Positions 51,040 through 62,900 of a stretch of DNA of 64,000 nt are shown piece by piece. The notes beneath the pieces were generated by a model that was not told the origin of the DNA, did not search any database, and saw only the letters and a list, made by a program, of their open reading frames with translations. This stretch comes from Crotophaga sulcirostris (taxonomy: Eukaryota > Chordata > Aves > Cuculiformes > Crotophagidae): positions 58,821-122,820 of the forward strand of contig VYZB01000119.1 of the NCBI GenBank assembly GCA_013397455.1, written 5' to 3'. The position numbers were made by a program, and so were the translations under genes. Position 1 is the first letter of the stretch. Each line of letters starts with the position of its first letter.

Positions 51040-51420
51040 AGATAGGGGCCCAACACCCTCAATAGCTATGAGGGCCCTGAGTGCACTAACAGTCCTCAAT
51101 GGCCCGGTCCAGCCTCCCTGACACCCCCGCCCATGGTCGAGAGACCCAATTCCAGCTCAGTGCTGGGGCTTCAGTCCCTGCTGGAGCTGCAGTGTAGGTG
51201 TGCATCACCCCAGCCCTGCTCCTGAGTTGACCCTTGGATTTCCTCAGTTGACCTCAATCCTGGTGTGTAACCTCCTGTTCACCTGTGGCTCACTGGGCTG
51301 TCACCAGGACCTGTTCCTGTCCTACTGCTCAGCACTCTGTCTGTGCTGAGAGTCTTATGGCTCCTGGCCGAGCAGCCCTGCTCATGCATGGCACATGACA
51401 CAGTGTCAGGGATCTGCCTG
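51040..51420. other. GC-richer block of unknown nature
   Basis: This block is visibly richer in G and C than the DNA on either side. It contains repeated short motifs such as GTTGACC (in CAGTTGACCTC and GAGTTGACCCTT), CCTGTTC, CTGCTGGAGCTGCAG and several CCCTG words. It has no long open frame, few CG dinucleotides and no CR1 landmarks. The composition is reminiscent of decayed LTR or other old repeat sequence, but I cannot identify an LTR boundary, a polyadenylation signal or a partner LTR. It is recorded as unclassified. Confidence 0.3.
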
Positions 51421-51990
51421 AAAAACCTGTTGTGGTGTTTCCTTCATGTTTTACACCTTGAAGGAAACCCAAAGAAGAATAATGTATTAATAGACTTTGC
51501 AACAGCCATTAACTTTTGAAAGGTTGCTTTTCCTACTAAGAGATTTACCGTTCTCCTACCCCAGAGGATGTAGAACTGGCTCTTGTCCTTATCTTGCTGA
51601 TGGTGGTCCCTGATTACTTAGATAGCAATCAACTAAAAAAACCTATTTTCACAGATTCCTTGCTACAGGTCTGAGCTTGACATCCTTGCTCAGGTAGAGT
51701 CCCCCTACACCTGGGGTTTCTGCAGCTCACCTGGGTTCAAACAGTGACTATTGCAGAATATTGCTTATCAGTGCTAGGATCGACCTTTCCTCTTTCACTC
51801 CACTCGATTCCCTTCCTCCCCACTTGCAATTCCCACCCCACATCAGTTCCTTTACCTTTGAGATGTCCCTTGCCCCTTGTCTTTGTCTGCAGTTTCTTGC
51901 CTATCTCAGGTGCCACACTTGTGCTGGATATCCTCCTTCTGTTTTTTTTCCTGGGACCCCAGCAGGTAACAGCGAGGGCTGACGGAAGGT
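51421..51990. other. Unclassified sequence between the GC-richer block and a CR1 tail
   Basis: Two overlapping plus-strand frames (51744-51992 and 51761-51982) run through a C/T-rich tract and are probably open because of that composition. No gene or repeat is recognised. Confidence 0.5.
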
Positions 51991-52110
51991 AGAATCATAG
52001 AATTACCCAACTTGAAAGGGACCCAAAAGGATCAAGTCCAACTCCAATTTCCCTGTCAGACCAGTCAGAACATGTAAGCCTTGTTATCCAGAACACATGC
52101 TTGCTCTCCC
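51991..52110 (-). mobile_element. CR1 3' tail of the ATTCTATGAT-ending type
   Basis: The plus strand opens with AGAATCATAGAATTACCCAA and continues with AAGGGACCCAAAAGGATCAAGTCCAACTCC. This is the reverse complement of the common avian CR1 3' end whose octamer is ATTCTATG. Similarity fades after about 52110, near the block corresponding to TTGTCCA. It is clearly a different subfamily from the copies at 6.0, 14.9 and 22.1 kb and appears more diverged. No ORF2 coding sequence remains recognisable. Confidence 0.85.
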
Positions 52111-55100
52111 AGCACCCCATGCACACTTGTTACGTGTCAGCCACAGGTAACCCAAATAAATTGTCCTGTTGTCCTGTTGTTCAGCCCCTGGGCAATGTGA
52201 TGAGTGGATCTAGTCTAATATATGTGCACTATAAGCCTGATTTTCCAGTTAGTTTATGACCACCTGCCTTCCTACAGTTGTATTTGATTTATGGGATGTA
52301 ATAATGTGGAAGTATTATTTGTGCAGATGGTTCAGCCTCTAGCACCACTTGGTAGGCCTTGTGCAGAACAAGGGACTTGCTTTGAGACACTGTAGCTATG
52401 AACAGTTATTGGTGAAGAAGTAAGCTGCACTTCTGTCCATCTCCATAGTTTGAAAGTAAGACTACTAGTGGCAGGAGTTATTACACCTGGACAGTAAGTC
52501 TGGTACAGCTGTGAAGGTATGAAAGAACTTCACAGCAGTCACATCTGTTGGCATCTGGGAAACAAATTCAGCTGTCAGTTACTACAAAACCCCAGTTCAG
52601 GGATTTATTCTGCATCTAGTGGATGTCAGAGAGGAGTCTGGGGATTGGATTTTCAGCTGATACCTGTCAGTTGACATCCAACTGAAGCTGCAGAATGAAA
52701 AGTTGGGGAAAAATGGGAAAAGTTGGCCCTTTAGTTTTCATATGATGAATGAATGTGAAAGCTTTGATCAGCCAAAATATCTAAAATGAATTGCATTTTC
52801 CAGACTTCAGACTTCTTTGCATTCTCCTATTTGTGGTGGTCACTTGCAGAAGGAAAGGTGAGCTAGTGAAGGAATTCACTCCTAACCCAATTAGAAAACA
52901 TCCAGGTATAAGGAAAGACTGCTAACTGATCCTGTTAGTTGTGATTTTGGCATTTTGATGGTAAGAAAGAAATATTCCTTCATAGCAAATTCAATGAGGT
53001 ACTGAGCCCTTCTTGTGATGCTCTTTGCATCTTCAGGGAGGGTCATGACTGCTGTGTATCCTGCAGGATTAAATCCAGAGCTAAACTTGGAGCCTGTGGT
53101 TTGAAAGCTGCAAGTTTGTGTGTGGCTGTAGCTGCCATTGGGTGGCCCATGGAGAGAAGCGAGGAGTGTTTTTTGGGATTTGGGGAGTGTATAGAGGAAT
53201 GAGTGTGCATGCTGGGATGGGATTTAAAGCTTCAAACCAATTAGATTTGTAATAGTTTTTTTTTCCTGTTTGTTAGCAGCTGTGATTAACTACCCTAGGC
53301 CAATACACAGCTAAAGCACATTCCCATGTAGGAACACCACTTCCCTGCTAATTTTGGAAATTTGTTCCAATAATGAGCCTTGAATTATCTTTCAAATATC
53401 CACAGTGCACAAAGATTGCATAAATCTGGTAAAGGAAGTGAGTTTGTTTACTGCTAACAAATTTTAGGGCAAATTGAGCATGTTTATTTTCTAAACATCC
53501 ACTGCAATTTTGAAATGATGGCTTTTTTTCCTTTACACATAACAGTTTCAATATCCTTTGCTTCACAAGTGTTTGATCTAACCACAGTTGATGTTTAGCT
53601 GTGGTAACACTTGGGATCCTTTTTTCATGCCTGTTGCTTTTCTGCTCCCCCCTCCGCTCCCTGAGACAGATTGATTTGGAAACCATCCAAATTCTTTCAG
53701 GAGTGGTATCAAATTTGCTCTGTTCCCTCCACACCTGACCCATTCTGGCTTCCTTTAAATGCTAAAACGAGCAAGGGCCCAGCCGTGATATAAAAAACAA
53801 ACATGAAAATCTCATTACATGTTATCCCTGTGTAGTTAAGGTAGGCAATGGGGAATGGTGTTTCAACGGATATATAACAGACTGTGTTAAAAGGGAAGTT
53901 ACCAGTCAGGTTTCCTATTTAAAACTGATTGTATTTAAGAAATAGGGAAATCTAGATGTGTAGGCATTGCTAGAACAGCTGTACCTACCTATGCACTACT
54001 CTGTACCCATCTGTTTATACCCTTTTACTCATGAAATAATAAAAACAAACCTTTTCCATATTCATACTTTAAAACACACACTGCAGTTTAATCTGATATT
54101 TTATGTAATAAACCAGTTCCCCTGCTGATAACTACACACACATTTGTGTGTCAGTTCTTTAAATACCCGACCTTTGGGAAATAGGCCCTGGGTCGGAGCA
54201 GGAGGTACTCAGGCTGAGCATACAATGGGTTTAAATGGAATAAGCTAATTTGTCACTGTTTTGTTATGATTGAATATATGTGTTTAGAATGAAATTTAAT
54301 TTAAATCCAATTTGTAACATCTCTGTGGGTGGGACAAAGGAAAAAAAAAAAAAACCCAAAGGATATATTAACTCGATACTGTACTGTGAATGTAATGGGA
54401 CTTCTGAGTTTAATGTTCAATTAAAAAGCCCTGCATGTTCTTATTACTGTTTACAGGGGTGGGTCTGGGGGAGATTTATGTTTAAAAAAGCCTCTGTACA
54501 ACCCTTTCTTTTTGTCACCAACTTGGACAAACTCTTTCCCTAGTACAGTTAGGCCATCTGTTATTCTTGAAGTAAAATTCAGTCACAGAGGTATCAAGAG
54601 ATAAAAAGAGCAGTTCTATCTAAATGTTTTCCTGAGTTGCCATGTTGTTTTATTACTTCAGAAAATGAAGATGAATTAGTATAACTGGCTGTTGTGTTCT
54701 GACACAAACCAGAAGAATCTAAGTGGAATAGACCAGTGTGAGCCTTGTGAGGACTGATCAGTGGCACACAGCAGGCGCTGGGAGTTGCCGTGCCCGTGCC
54801 AGGCCGCAGCCCCCACCCAGCAGCAATGCCATCCTGTGCCAGTGCCACCAAGGCCTCTGTAAAGCCTGGCATAACCAGCTGCATCCCTTCTCCCCCACCT
54901 CCTTCTGCTACTTTAAAAGTAATTGGGGAACAAGGTAAATGGTAGGAAGAAAAGCAACTTTTTCCCTCCTGGTTGGGATATTGACAGTTTGTGGGGGATG
55001 AGATCTCTAGTGGGGTCCCCACTGGGAAAAGTCAGCATTGTTCAGTAGGCTTCAGGGGAATGACACTACTTTACAGTGGATTTATTATTTCAGTTATTTT

Positions 55101-55932
55101 TTTACTCTCTTTTTTAATTGAGAAAAATATTCAAATTATCGTATAACAAGTAGGGTGTTTAAAGAATGTTCAAAATATGATACTAACACAGGAAGAACTG
55201 GAAACCGTAAAGCTGGGGGAGTGAGGGGTGGGCAGGCAGGCATGCAGGCACTCACCATTCTTTATATGAAGGATAAACAGTATGAATCAAAGGTATCCAA
55301 GTCTGAATGTATTGGCAATCATTAGTTCATATCACCTTTGCATTGTTTATTTAACCTTGAATGTCTATATCGAATTTATAATCACTATTCATAGAGAGAT
55401 ATATAAATATATACCTATAATAGATCCTGCAAGGACAGGTTTATTTATTATAGATCCTTAAAATACCTACAAATAATTAAATACTTTGTTGCTTATACAG
55501 TATGTTCTTTCATTTGCATGTTATTTACCTAATAGTAAGTAAGGACTTATTACAAGCTCTCAAAACAAATATATCCCTTATTGGGTAATTAATACTAATC
55601 TTGCAAACACATTAACAACACAGAGATAGTAACAGCTATCTTAGGAGCTGTTACAGTCAGTCTTGTAAATCCTGTCTTAGTGCGTGGATTAGTTCATGCT
55701 CCTTTGGAGATGTGAGTAGCTACAGTGTCAATCCTGATGCCAGACATGGGGGCTGAGCCTGTAGGGATTCTTTCCCCACCAGGTTTCAAGGTTTTTGAAT
55801 GTATGTGTGTATTTTTGAATGTATATTTGAAGTGCATTCAAATGTAGGCAGGAGATACACACACAAAACCTACACCTGCGATTTTGAACTATTTCACTGT
55901 TTTCCATTGTATTTGGTTGGCATTAATAATAA
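52111..55932. other. Unique sequence up to the assembly gap
   Basis: No gene is recognised. An octamer-type duplication (TTGTCCTG x2.5) lies at 52161-52180 and a GGCA-like tetranucleotide patch at 55229-55250. The longest frame of the window (54594-55022, minus, 142 codons) covers a locally GC-rich patch near 54770-54900 and shows no domain, signal peptide or membrane segment. A 131-codon minus frame at 53348-53743 is equally featureless. Confidence 0.6.
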
Positions 55933-55976
55933 NNNNNNNNNNNNNNNNNNNNNNNNNNNNNNNNNNNNNNNNNNNN
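55933..55976. other. Assembly gap (44 N)
   Basis: Forty-four undetermined bases interrupt the sequence. The flanks are AT-rich and show no repeat that obviously explains the gap. Any reading frame crossing it is not reliable. Confidence 0.99.
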
Positions 55977-57329
55977 AGAAACCCCTTTTAAAAACTTTAT
56001 TAAAGTAAACAAATAGCATTTTTCAAGATAGGTCTTGTTGATGTTGTTGTGGGTTTTGTTGTTTTGTATTGTTTAAAGTCCTCAAAAACCTGCAAGCATG
56101 ATGTTTTCCCTAGAAATTAATATGATTTCAGATTATGACCTCCAGAAATTACTTTTATAAAGGGAGTGCAGGCTGAAATGATTGTAACCATGATTTTACT
56201 GTAATAACTTGCAGAATAGAGATGGTGCAGTAACTGTGATGGTTTCAGATACATTTGCTCATGGCTTTTAAAATTACTTTTGTGGCTAGATAGTAGGACC
56301 AACCTGCTTTATCTTCCATATGTATATTTATATTTGGCCATCCACAAGAACTACATTATTCTGCCTCTGAGTAGGAAGTGAATTGTGTCTCTTGCCAACA
56401 TTGCCTACACTGGCTGTGCTACACCCTCGCACAGCAAATGATGTTACCTGCTGTATATGACTGCATTAAACTTCCGAGAAATATAAGGACAATTTTATGG
56501 GTGCTAAGAGGAATATTTTGGGTACAGACCAAGTTTATGATTCTGATTAGAATTAATAAGGAGAACAGACAGACTGTACACACAAAAAGAAAAGGTACAG
56601 TGGCAGGGTATTGGCTGAAATTATATGGCTTCTGTTCATGTAACCAAATTATCTCAAAAGTAACTTGCATCCACATTCAAAGACATGTAAAAGCCCAAGT
56701 CATTGGGAATCCAGAACCACCTTCTGAGATCTGAAATATTGGGTTACTTCAAGCACTGCAATAAATATTTGTATTTGTGATCCTGTTTGATTTGAGACTT
56801 GACTTATCACATATTTGCTGGGACAAGAAACATTCCTGTGTTGATTGACTGTATACAGCATCTTCTGCCACAGTCTGTCTCAGAAGTGAGTGTTCCTTCA
56901 ATATTCATACTCTTTCCTGTTTATCTGCACTGTCAGATTAGTGTTTGCAGTGGCACAAGATGGGATACGCTGTGGATAGTCCAACTTCCATTGTACTGGA
57001 GCTCAGTGATGCAGGGCTGGATTTCAGTTCATCATGGGAGAATTACTGTAACTGTCTGAGCTTCATTAGCTGTCAGTCCTCCCCTCTGTGTCTGACATCT
57101 CAAAACCCAAAGACAAGATGCTAATTTCTTGTTGAAAGCCACCACAGTCTCTAGAGTTTGAAAAGATATACAAGCTTCTTCCTTCTATGCTAACACACCT
57201 GACAAATGCCAAGTGCTCTTACCTCTTGGTGATATCCAAAATCAATAGGTTTTGTTGGTGCTCAGAGCTCTCAAGTGGCTCTTCTAAAGATGGAGACCCT
57301 GATGCTTCAGCTGGCCTGGGGTTTGGGGA
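55977..57329. other. Unique sequence after the gap
   Basis: No gene is recognised. Frames at 56378-56734 (plus, 118 codons) and 56419-56676 (minus, 85 codons) overlap each other and lack motifs. Confidence 0.6.
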
Positions 57330-57488
57330 GTTCTTGGCATCCAACTGTGACTCTGCCATGTGCATCCTGTTTGACCTTGAGCAAGTCACTTAGTTTGCCA
57401 CTTCCTTCAGCTTCTTGATTGCAAAATGGAGCCCATAACTTTCTGTACCTAATAGGTCTGTGGTGAAGATTAATTCCCAGATATTGGT
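57330..57488 (+). mobile_element. MIR-type SINE remnant
   Basis: The plus strand follows the MIR order: GACTCTGCCATGTGC, then the core TTTGACCTTGAGCAAGTCACTTAG at about 57371-57393, then CTTCTTGATTGCAAAATGGAGCCCATAA, then a TACCTAATAGG block and TGGTGAAGATTAATTCCCAG. These correspond to the family's CTCTGCC head end, GTGACCTTGGGCAAGTCACTTA core, CTGTAAAATGGGGATAAT block and TGTGAGGATTAAATGAG block. It is old and truncated at both ends. Confidence 0.75.
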
Positions 57489-59827
57489 AATGTGTTCAGG
57501 TTTTATGGTGGTGGTTACTTTACAGAATAATGTAATGAGTAATATTTGGATTTTTAAGCAGTTTATATTGAGTTGTTCACACTGCATTTATGGTGACTCC
57601 ACATCCAGACAAGATTTAGGTCCAGCCCATCCTATAGCGTTGTTTCCTCAAGGCAGAAGTGAAGAATATGTGTTAGAGTACAACCATGATGTGCAGTGTG
57701 TGTGGGTGCACCACAGAGCACATCTGCCCTACAGCTGTAAGGCAAGATGCTGTGCTGGATCTCCAAGACATGCAACACAGTTTGCCTTGTCCTAAAGTGT
57801 TACTTTCTCAAGTAGGTTGGAAGCACCTTAGCAGCTCTGTTATTCCGGGCCTCAGTGGATCCACAGCAGTCCTTGGGGTAATTCTATGAAGACTGTAGGT
57901 TCTGCCTTCGTGGTTGCCTTCAGCAGCAACGTGGTAAGTAACAGCTTGTTGCACTATCACACCCTCCTACACTGGGTAGAATGTGCAGTTGTCTTCCTTG
58001 TTTCCTAAACTAGTACATGATTTTATAGCCCTTGGATCCTGTGCTGATCCTAGACAGGCATACGGATCTCACACACTGTTACAAAGGAGGAAACCCTGCT
58101 AAATGTCTATAACTTAAGCAGAGTTACTAGTGAATCTCAGCCTTCAGAATTGCGTCTCTTCTTTCATTAAAGTGTGATATATGCAACCATTTTGCATTTA
58201 AAAAAAGAATTTTGATTATTTTGGTATTATTTTCAGCATTGGCTAAAAATGTTGTCTGAACACACAATGTTTATACAGTCTTTACAGTGATTGCCTTCTG
58301 CAATTTTGGAGCTGTTATTTTTAGCTCTTCGTTTCTACAGCCAATACCTTTTGGCGTCTTTGTGGAACCAGAGCAGTGTCCTGATTTAGCATAGCTCCAT
58401 GACACTGACATTGTATAACTGAAGGAAGGAAATAGCTCCCTTGGTACGTACTTTTACTGTAAGCAGCATGGGGATGTTTGCTGAGATTCATTGAGGAGTA
58501 GAGACTGTAACAAGTTGCAGACTACTGTAGCTTTCCAGCAGAGGACAAGGGTATGGAGGCTTCAAGGGAAACAGACAATCTTTTTAATTCTCATAATGCT
58601 TACTATTCTTTGCTTCCAGGATGAGCAAAGCAGTAAATATCAAGCAAAGTGTGTTGTTTTGTATGCACAGCAATTGTCAGAATAAAAATCAGTTCAGACC
58701 CCAGTGACTCTTGACAGCCCTTGTTATGGCTGTAGAAATGGGAATGCACAGAAAGTAAATACAACTTACAATCTGACAGGTAGCTTGAATTTTAACTCCA
58801 AATAGATCATTCTCCTTTCCAGAAATGACTGGAAAGTTTACATGTGAGGGGAGAGGCAGCAGAGGACCAGGACCTGTGGAACTGTACTTATGTGGGAGCT
58901 GCATCACCAGCCCTGAGATGCTGCTGGCATTTCATTTGTTGTAATATAAAAAAATCTATTGCAGAGCAATATGAGAACTCTGTATCAGAGTGTAGATGCC
59001 ACTCTTGCATTAATAAAACAGTAAATGAAATTAATAATTTATCTGTGGCAGGTTTTACTTTTGGGGTCATTTTGGTTTTTGTTTTGTTTTTTAAACACTA
59101 GTAGAAGGATATTTCAATTCAAACAGAACTGGAGTGAAATTACTTCTACTAAAGATAAAACATATTCAGACGAGCGGTATGCTTTACCCACAAAGCTAAC
59201 TGCAATCCCAATTAACACTTCTCAAAACTGAATTTATTTTTTTCCCCCTACTTCCTAATGAGGTTTTTTCCTCCCTGCTGTCTTGATACAAAGCTTTATG
59301 CCGTATGAGTGTGTTCATATGGTGCTTGAGTGCGTTATCTGACCTTGATTGGTGTTTTGGGAGCCAGTTAAATAGATTACATAGAGGTTACCTTGACAAC
59401 TGTCTTTGCTGATTTAGCAATGCAGTTCATTCTTGGGCACAAGACTCTCAGCAACTGTGGAATTCCACTGACTTCATATTAATCATTAACACAATGTTCT
59501 GGGGAGGCTCTGCCGAGCTAGCAATAAGGACTGTATTGAAATTATTTTTTTTTTACTGGGTAAATGTTATAGACCAAGATATGTTTACAGTATGAAATGT
59601 TGTTCACAGTCATAAAATGAAAATATATGTTCCTGTTTATTTTTTCTCTCTCCTAGTTTCAACAATAATATTGGAATAATAAATCTCCTATCATGTCTGA
59701 TGGGAAAAGATGGTCTTTTAAATGAAACTGTTTCCTTAACATTGATCTTACACCATACCTCCTTTTAGGTCTATGCTGTAACCTCGCAGGCATGACAGAT
59801 AGTTAAATTCAGTGTGCAAAAGCTTAT
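57489..59827. other. Unique sequence, no gene recognised
   Basis: Open frames are short. A strong 5' splice-like GTAAGT occurs at 57934-57939 with only weak acceptors upstream, so no exon is called. The sequence is otherwise AT-rich with T-runs near 59073-59092 and 59548-59556. Confidence 0.6.
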
Positions 59828-59913
59828 GAGCCTGGAATCTGATCTCTATTAACTTCAAGGAGATTGCTTCTGATTTACATTAGTGTTCTGTATTGGTCAG
59901 AACCTGGCCCTTT
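59828..59913. repeat. Ancient palindromic repeat, sauropsid type
   Basis: The segment opens with CCTGGAATCTGATCTC, has ATTAACTTCAAGGAG in the middle, then TTCTGATTTACATTAGTGT, and closes with GGTCAGAACCTGGCCC. The ends and the ACTTCAA-GGAG centre fit the old palindromic family with AGAATCTGGCCC termini, TTTACACCAGTGT arms and a TTGACTTCAATGGAG centre. It is the clearest of the ancient copies in this window after 1249-1317. The name of the family is not recalled. Confidence 0.5.
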
Positions 59914-62900
59914 GCAAAAGATGTTTGAAGAATAGACAACCACTTCCCTTTTCAAAGCCATTGTCCCAAATTGTTTACAAAGGCCTTAAACAGTAAAGTT
60001 GGTATGTATTCAGGGCTTTGGGCTTTGTCTCTAAAATTAGTGGTTTTACTTTTAAGTACTTGACTTAACCAGAATTTTGCAGGAGGATGTCAAGATTCTG
60101 GGGCTGTATTTTGCAAGAGGCAAGAAACATTGTGGAAATTAGAAGCTGTTTTTATGCATTAAGTACGAAAAAGCATAATGCAGTCGGAACAGGGGCCACT
60201 CTGTCTTTTCTGATATAATATTGAGTGTATCTCGTATCTTCTCTGCCCTCCTCATTTTCCATCTGCTGTGTGGTACCACAAATCCAAATGGGTTTTGGGT
60301 CAAAAATTAATAACCATGTCACAATGTCTTGTATAAAGTCAGTGAAGAATACAGTTGAGGTCTATGGCACACGTGGGTTTCACATGTGGAAGGAGTCTAT
60401 GGAATTTATGGATAGACATATTGGTCAAATATTTTTGCTAGTGCTATCAGGCAATAATAATGCCATCATTAGGTTTCAGAGTTAGTCTGTTACCAATAAG
60501 ACAGTCGTTTGTACCTCCTGGAGCAATTGTTTGCAAAGTTATAAAGATAGAATTTATCATGGTATCTTCAGCTCCTCATTTGAAGTTAGTGTTTGTCCAG
60601 TTTGAGGAATATTTTATTTCAACTGAAATTATACTGAAGAATATTTTCCCCCGATTCATTCTTTGCACAGTTCTTTCGTTCTTTTAGAGCTTGGTGCCAG
60701 GCCAGTACCACAGGCATGAGCTATGTTTGTTGTTGTGGGTGAGAACAGTGCACGTGTTGCTGTGCCAGGCTCTGCTGTGAGCTGACTGCAGAGCCTGTGG
60801 CCACAGAGGATTTTTCTTAGGTGTTTTCTGCAGAGAGCACTAGAAATAATTGGAAATTTTCTCTCAAGCACTGTCTGGAAATGGTCTCATACGCTGTCTG
60901 CGGTCAAGAAGGACCTTTCCCTCGCTTCAACGCAGAGGACTCCACTTCACTATGCAGAGGCAGATACATCTAAACAGATTCCAAATTTTTTGGAGGCAGG
61001 CATCTGCTGCTGTTCTGTACGTGGCTCAGGGAGCACTCATCATTCTGTGTCCCTGATGCTGCTTTGGCATGCTGATAATGTTTGAGACAAAACACTGGAT
61101 GCATCAGTGGAAGAGTCAGTAGAAACTGGGTTGTGTGGTTGAGTTACTGTACCCAAGTACTTGTCATCCTGGCCCCCTCCAACAGAGCTCTTCTGCATAC
61201 CAGACTTAAGTCTTAACATAAAAATATACAGGTCTGCATCCAGAGCCTAATTTAGGAGATGCACTAAAATATCTCTGATACAGTATACTTGCATTTATTT
61301 TTTGCTGCTGCAAGTAAGATCAGAATCAATCTGAAGCAGGCTGGTGCGGCTTGCTTGAAGACTTTCGGAATACCCAAATCCTTTACTGCAAGTGTGAGTG
61401 GAATTGCTTATGAACTGCTTAAGGAAAGCAGCAGAACTTTGTTACTAGAGATTTTAATCTGTCACTTTAAAAGATAGTGAATGTTTCCAATATATGCTCT
61501 AGGGTGTTTCACAATTGGCAGAGGTGATTTATTTTGGAGGCAAGAAACTCTGCAAGAATTCAAAAGTAACACACTTGGGGCCTCTGATTTTAAGTTACAG
61601 ATTATGATTTCCTTGACACATTTTCTCTCTTTTCACTTATAATGTCTGGGTTTGAATATCCAGCATAGTGATGCCCAGCTGCCAGCCACCTGAATATGTA
61701 GTACTGCAATGCTATTTCTCCTGTGGACTGCTGGGTGGTTTTCTGGGTGTGGTTGTTTGATTTTTTTTATTTTTTTTTTTATTGCAACTAGGACAAAACA
61801 CAGGTTTTATCAAAGTGACCTACAAGTATGAAACATCTAACTTCTACATTGTGTAGGAATGAAGTTTCCAATTATCTCTGACTCCTTTGAAAATCCAAGT
61901 ACCGACAAAAACTGAACAAGATCTACTGCACACTGCTTTTAGATCTAGGTCATTTTTATATCTATATACTCGTCCCTGCAGGCTGTGACCTCATGTGATC
62001 AGAACCAAACCCGTTGCTCCCATCTGCCATTATGATACTGCAGGAAAAGCAGGGAGATACCTCTTGTCTTTCATGATAAATAAATAGTTCCCTCATTTGT
62101 ATGTGAACCTTCTGTGTAGAACTGGTGACTCTATGTACTGGTATTTGCCACATTTCAGCACTTATAGGAAAAAGGTTATCAGTGGAAATTTGATACTTAA
62201 GAAAGACAACTTCAAGAAAACGTAATTTGATGCCGAGTGGCTATGTGTATCAAAGCTTCATGTCTAGTCAACACAAACATCCAAGATAACATCTGGGATA
62301 TAGCTATGCTTTAGCCACTTAACCAACTTAGTCAGAAGTTTCAAGGCAGTGCCCACTTGGGCCTGAGAATTTTTCCAAGATCACTCGATACAGAGGTCCA
62401 CAGACCCCCTTCTGAGATTAATGGATGTTATAGCTTTTAAATTTCTGAAGAGGGATAAAAAAGCAGAAACTTTCACAGACTTGGATATCACAAGAGTCAC
62501 TGATTGATTGTCAGGAGGATATTTTTAATAGGATATTATGGAAAGGTTGTTAAATTGTGAATAACAGCAGTATAGTATAGTCTTACAGGAGACAGTCAAA
62601 ACTATCAATAGTGAGGTTATGCAAAGAGTTAAATAAGGCTTTCTCCTGGCTGATGAAGCAAGTGGTTCTGGAACCTATTAATTCTTTTCCCAGAGAATAC
62701 TCCTGTGGTATTAGGGCAAGGTTCCTAATGGGCTTTGGACTGGAACAAAAGGCATGTTTAGATGCTGATGCTGAAGGCTGCTCTAACTTATGCTTGGGGA
62801 TTGTCTAACAATTAGCTTGGGATCAGGGGATTTCAAAAGTCACCTTTCCACCTCCTATTTTGAACTGTAGTGTGAATTTTCATCCTGTATCCCAGACTGT

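Noticed and set aside
54594..55022. Longest open frame in the window (142 codons, minus strand)
   Set aside because: No recognisable domain, signal peptide or membrane segment. It lies over a GC-rich patch where stop codons are rarer, and the length is within chance expectation for 64 kb.
57841..57940. Possible exon ending at a perfect GTAAGT at 57934
   Set aside because: Candidate acceptors upstream have weak pyrimidine tracts and the frame is not recognised.
58619..58690. Acceptor-like TTGCTTCCAG, then a short frame ending at a stop overlapping AATAAA
   Set aside because: The frame is only about 21 codons and AATAAA is common in AT-rich DNA.
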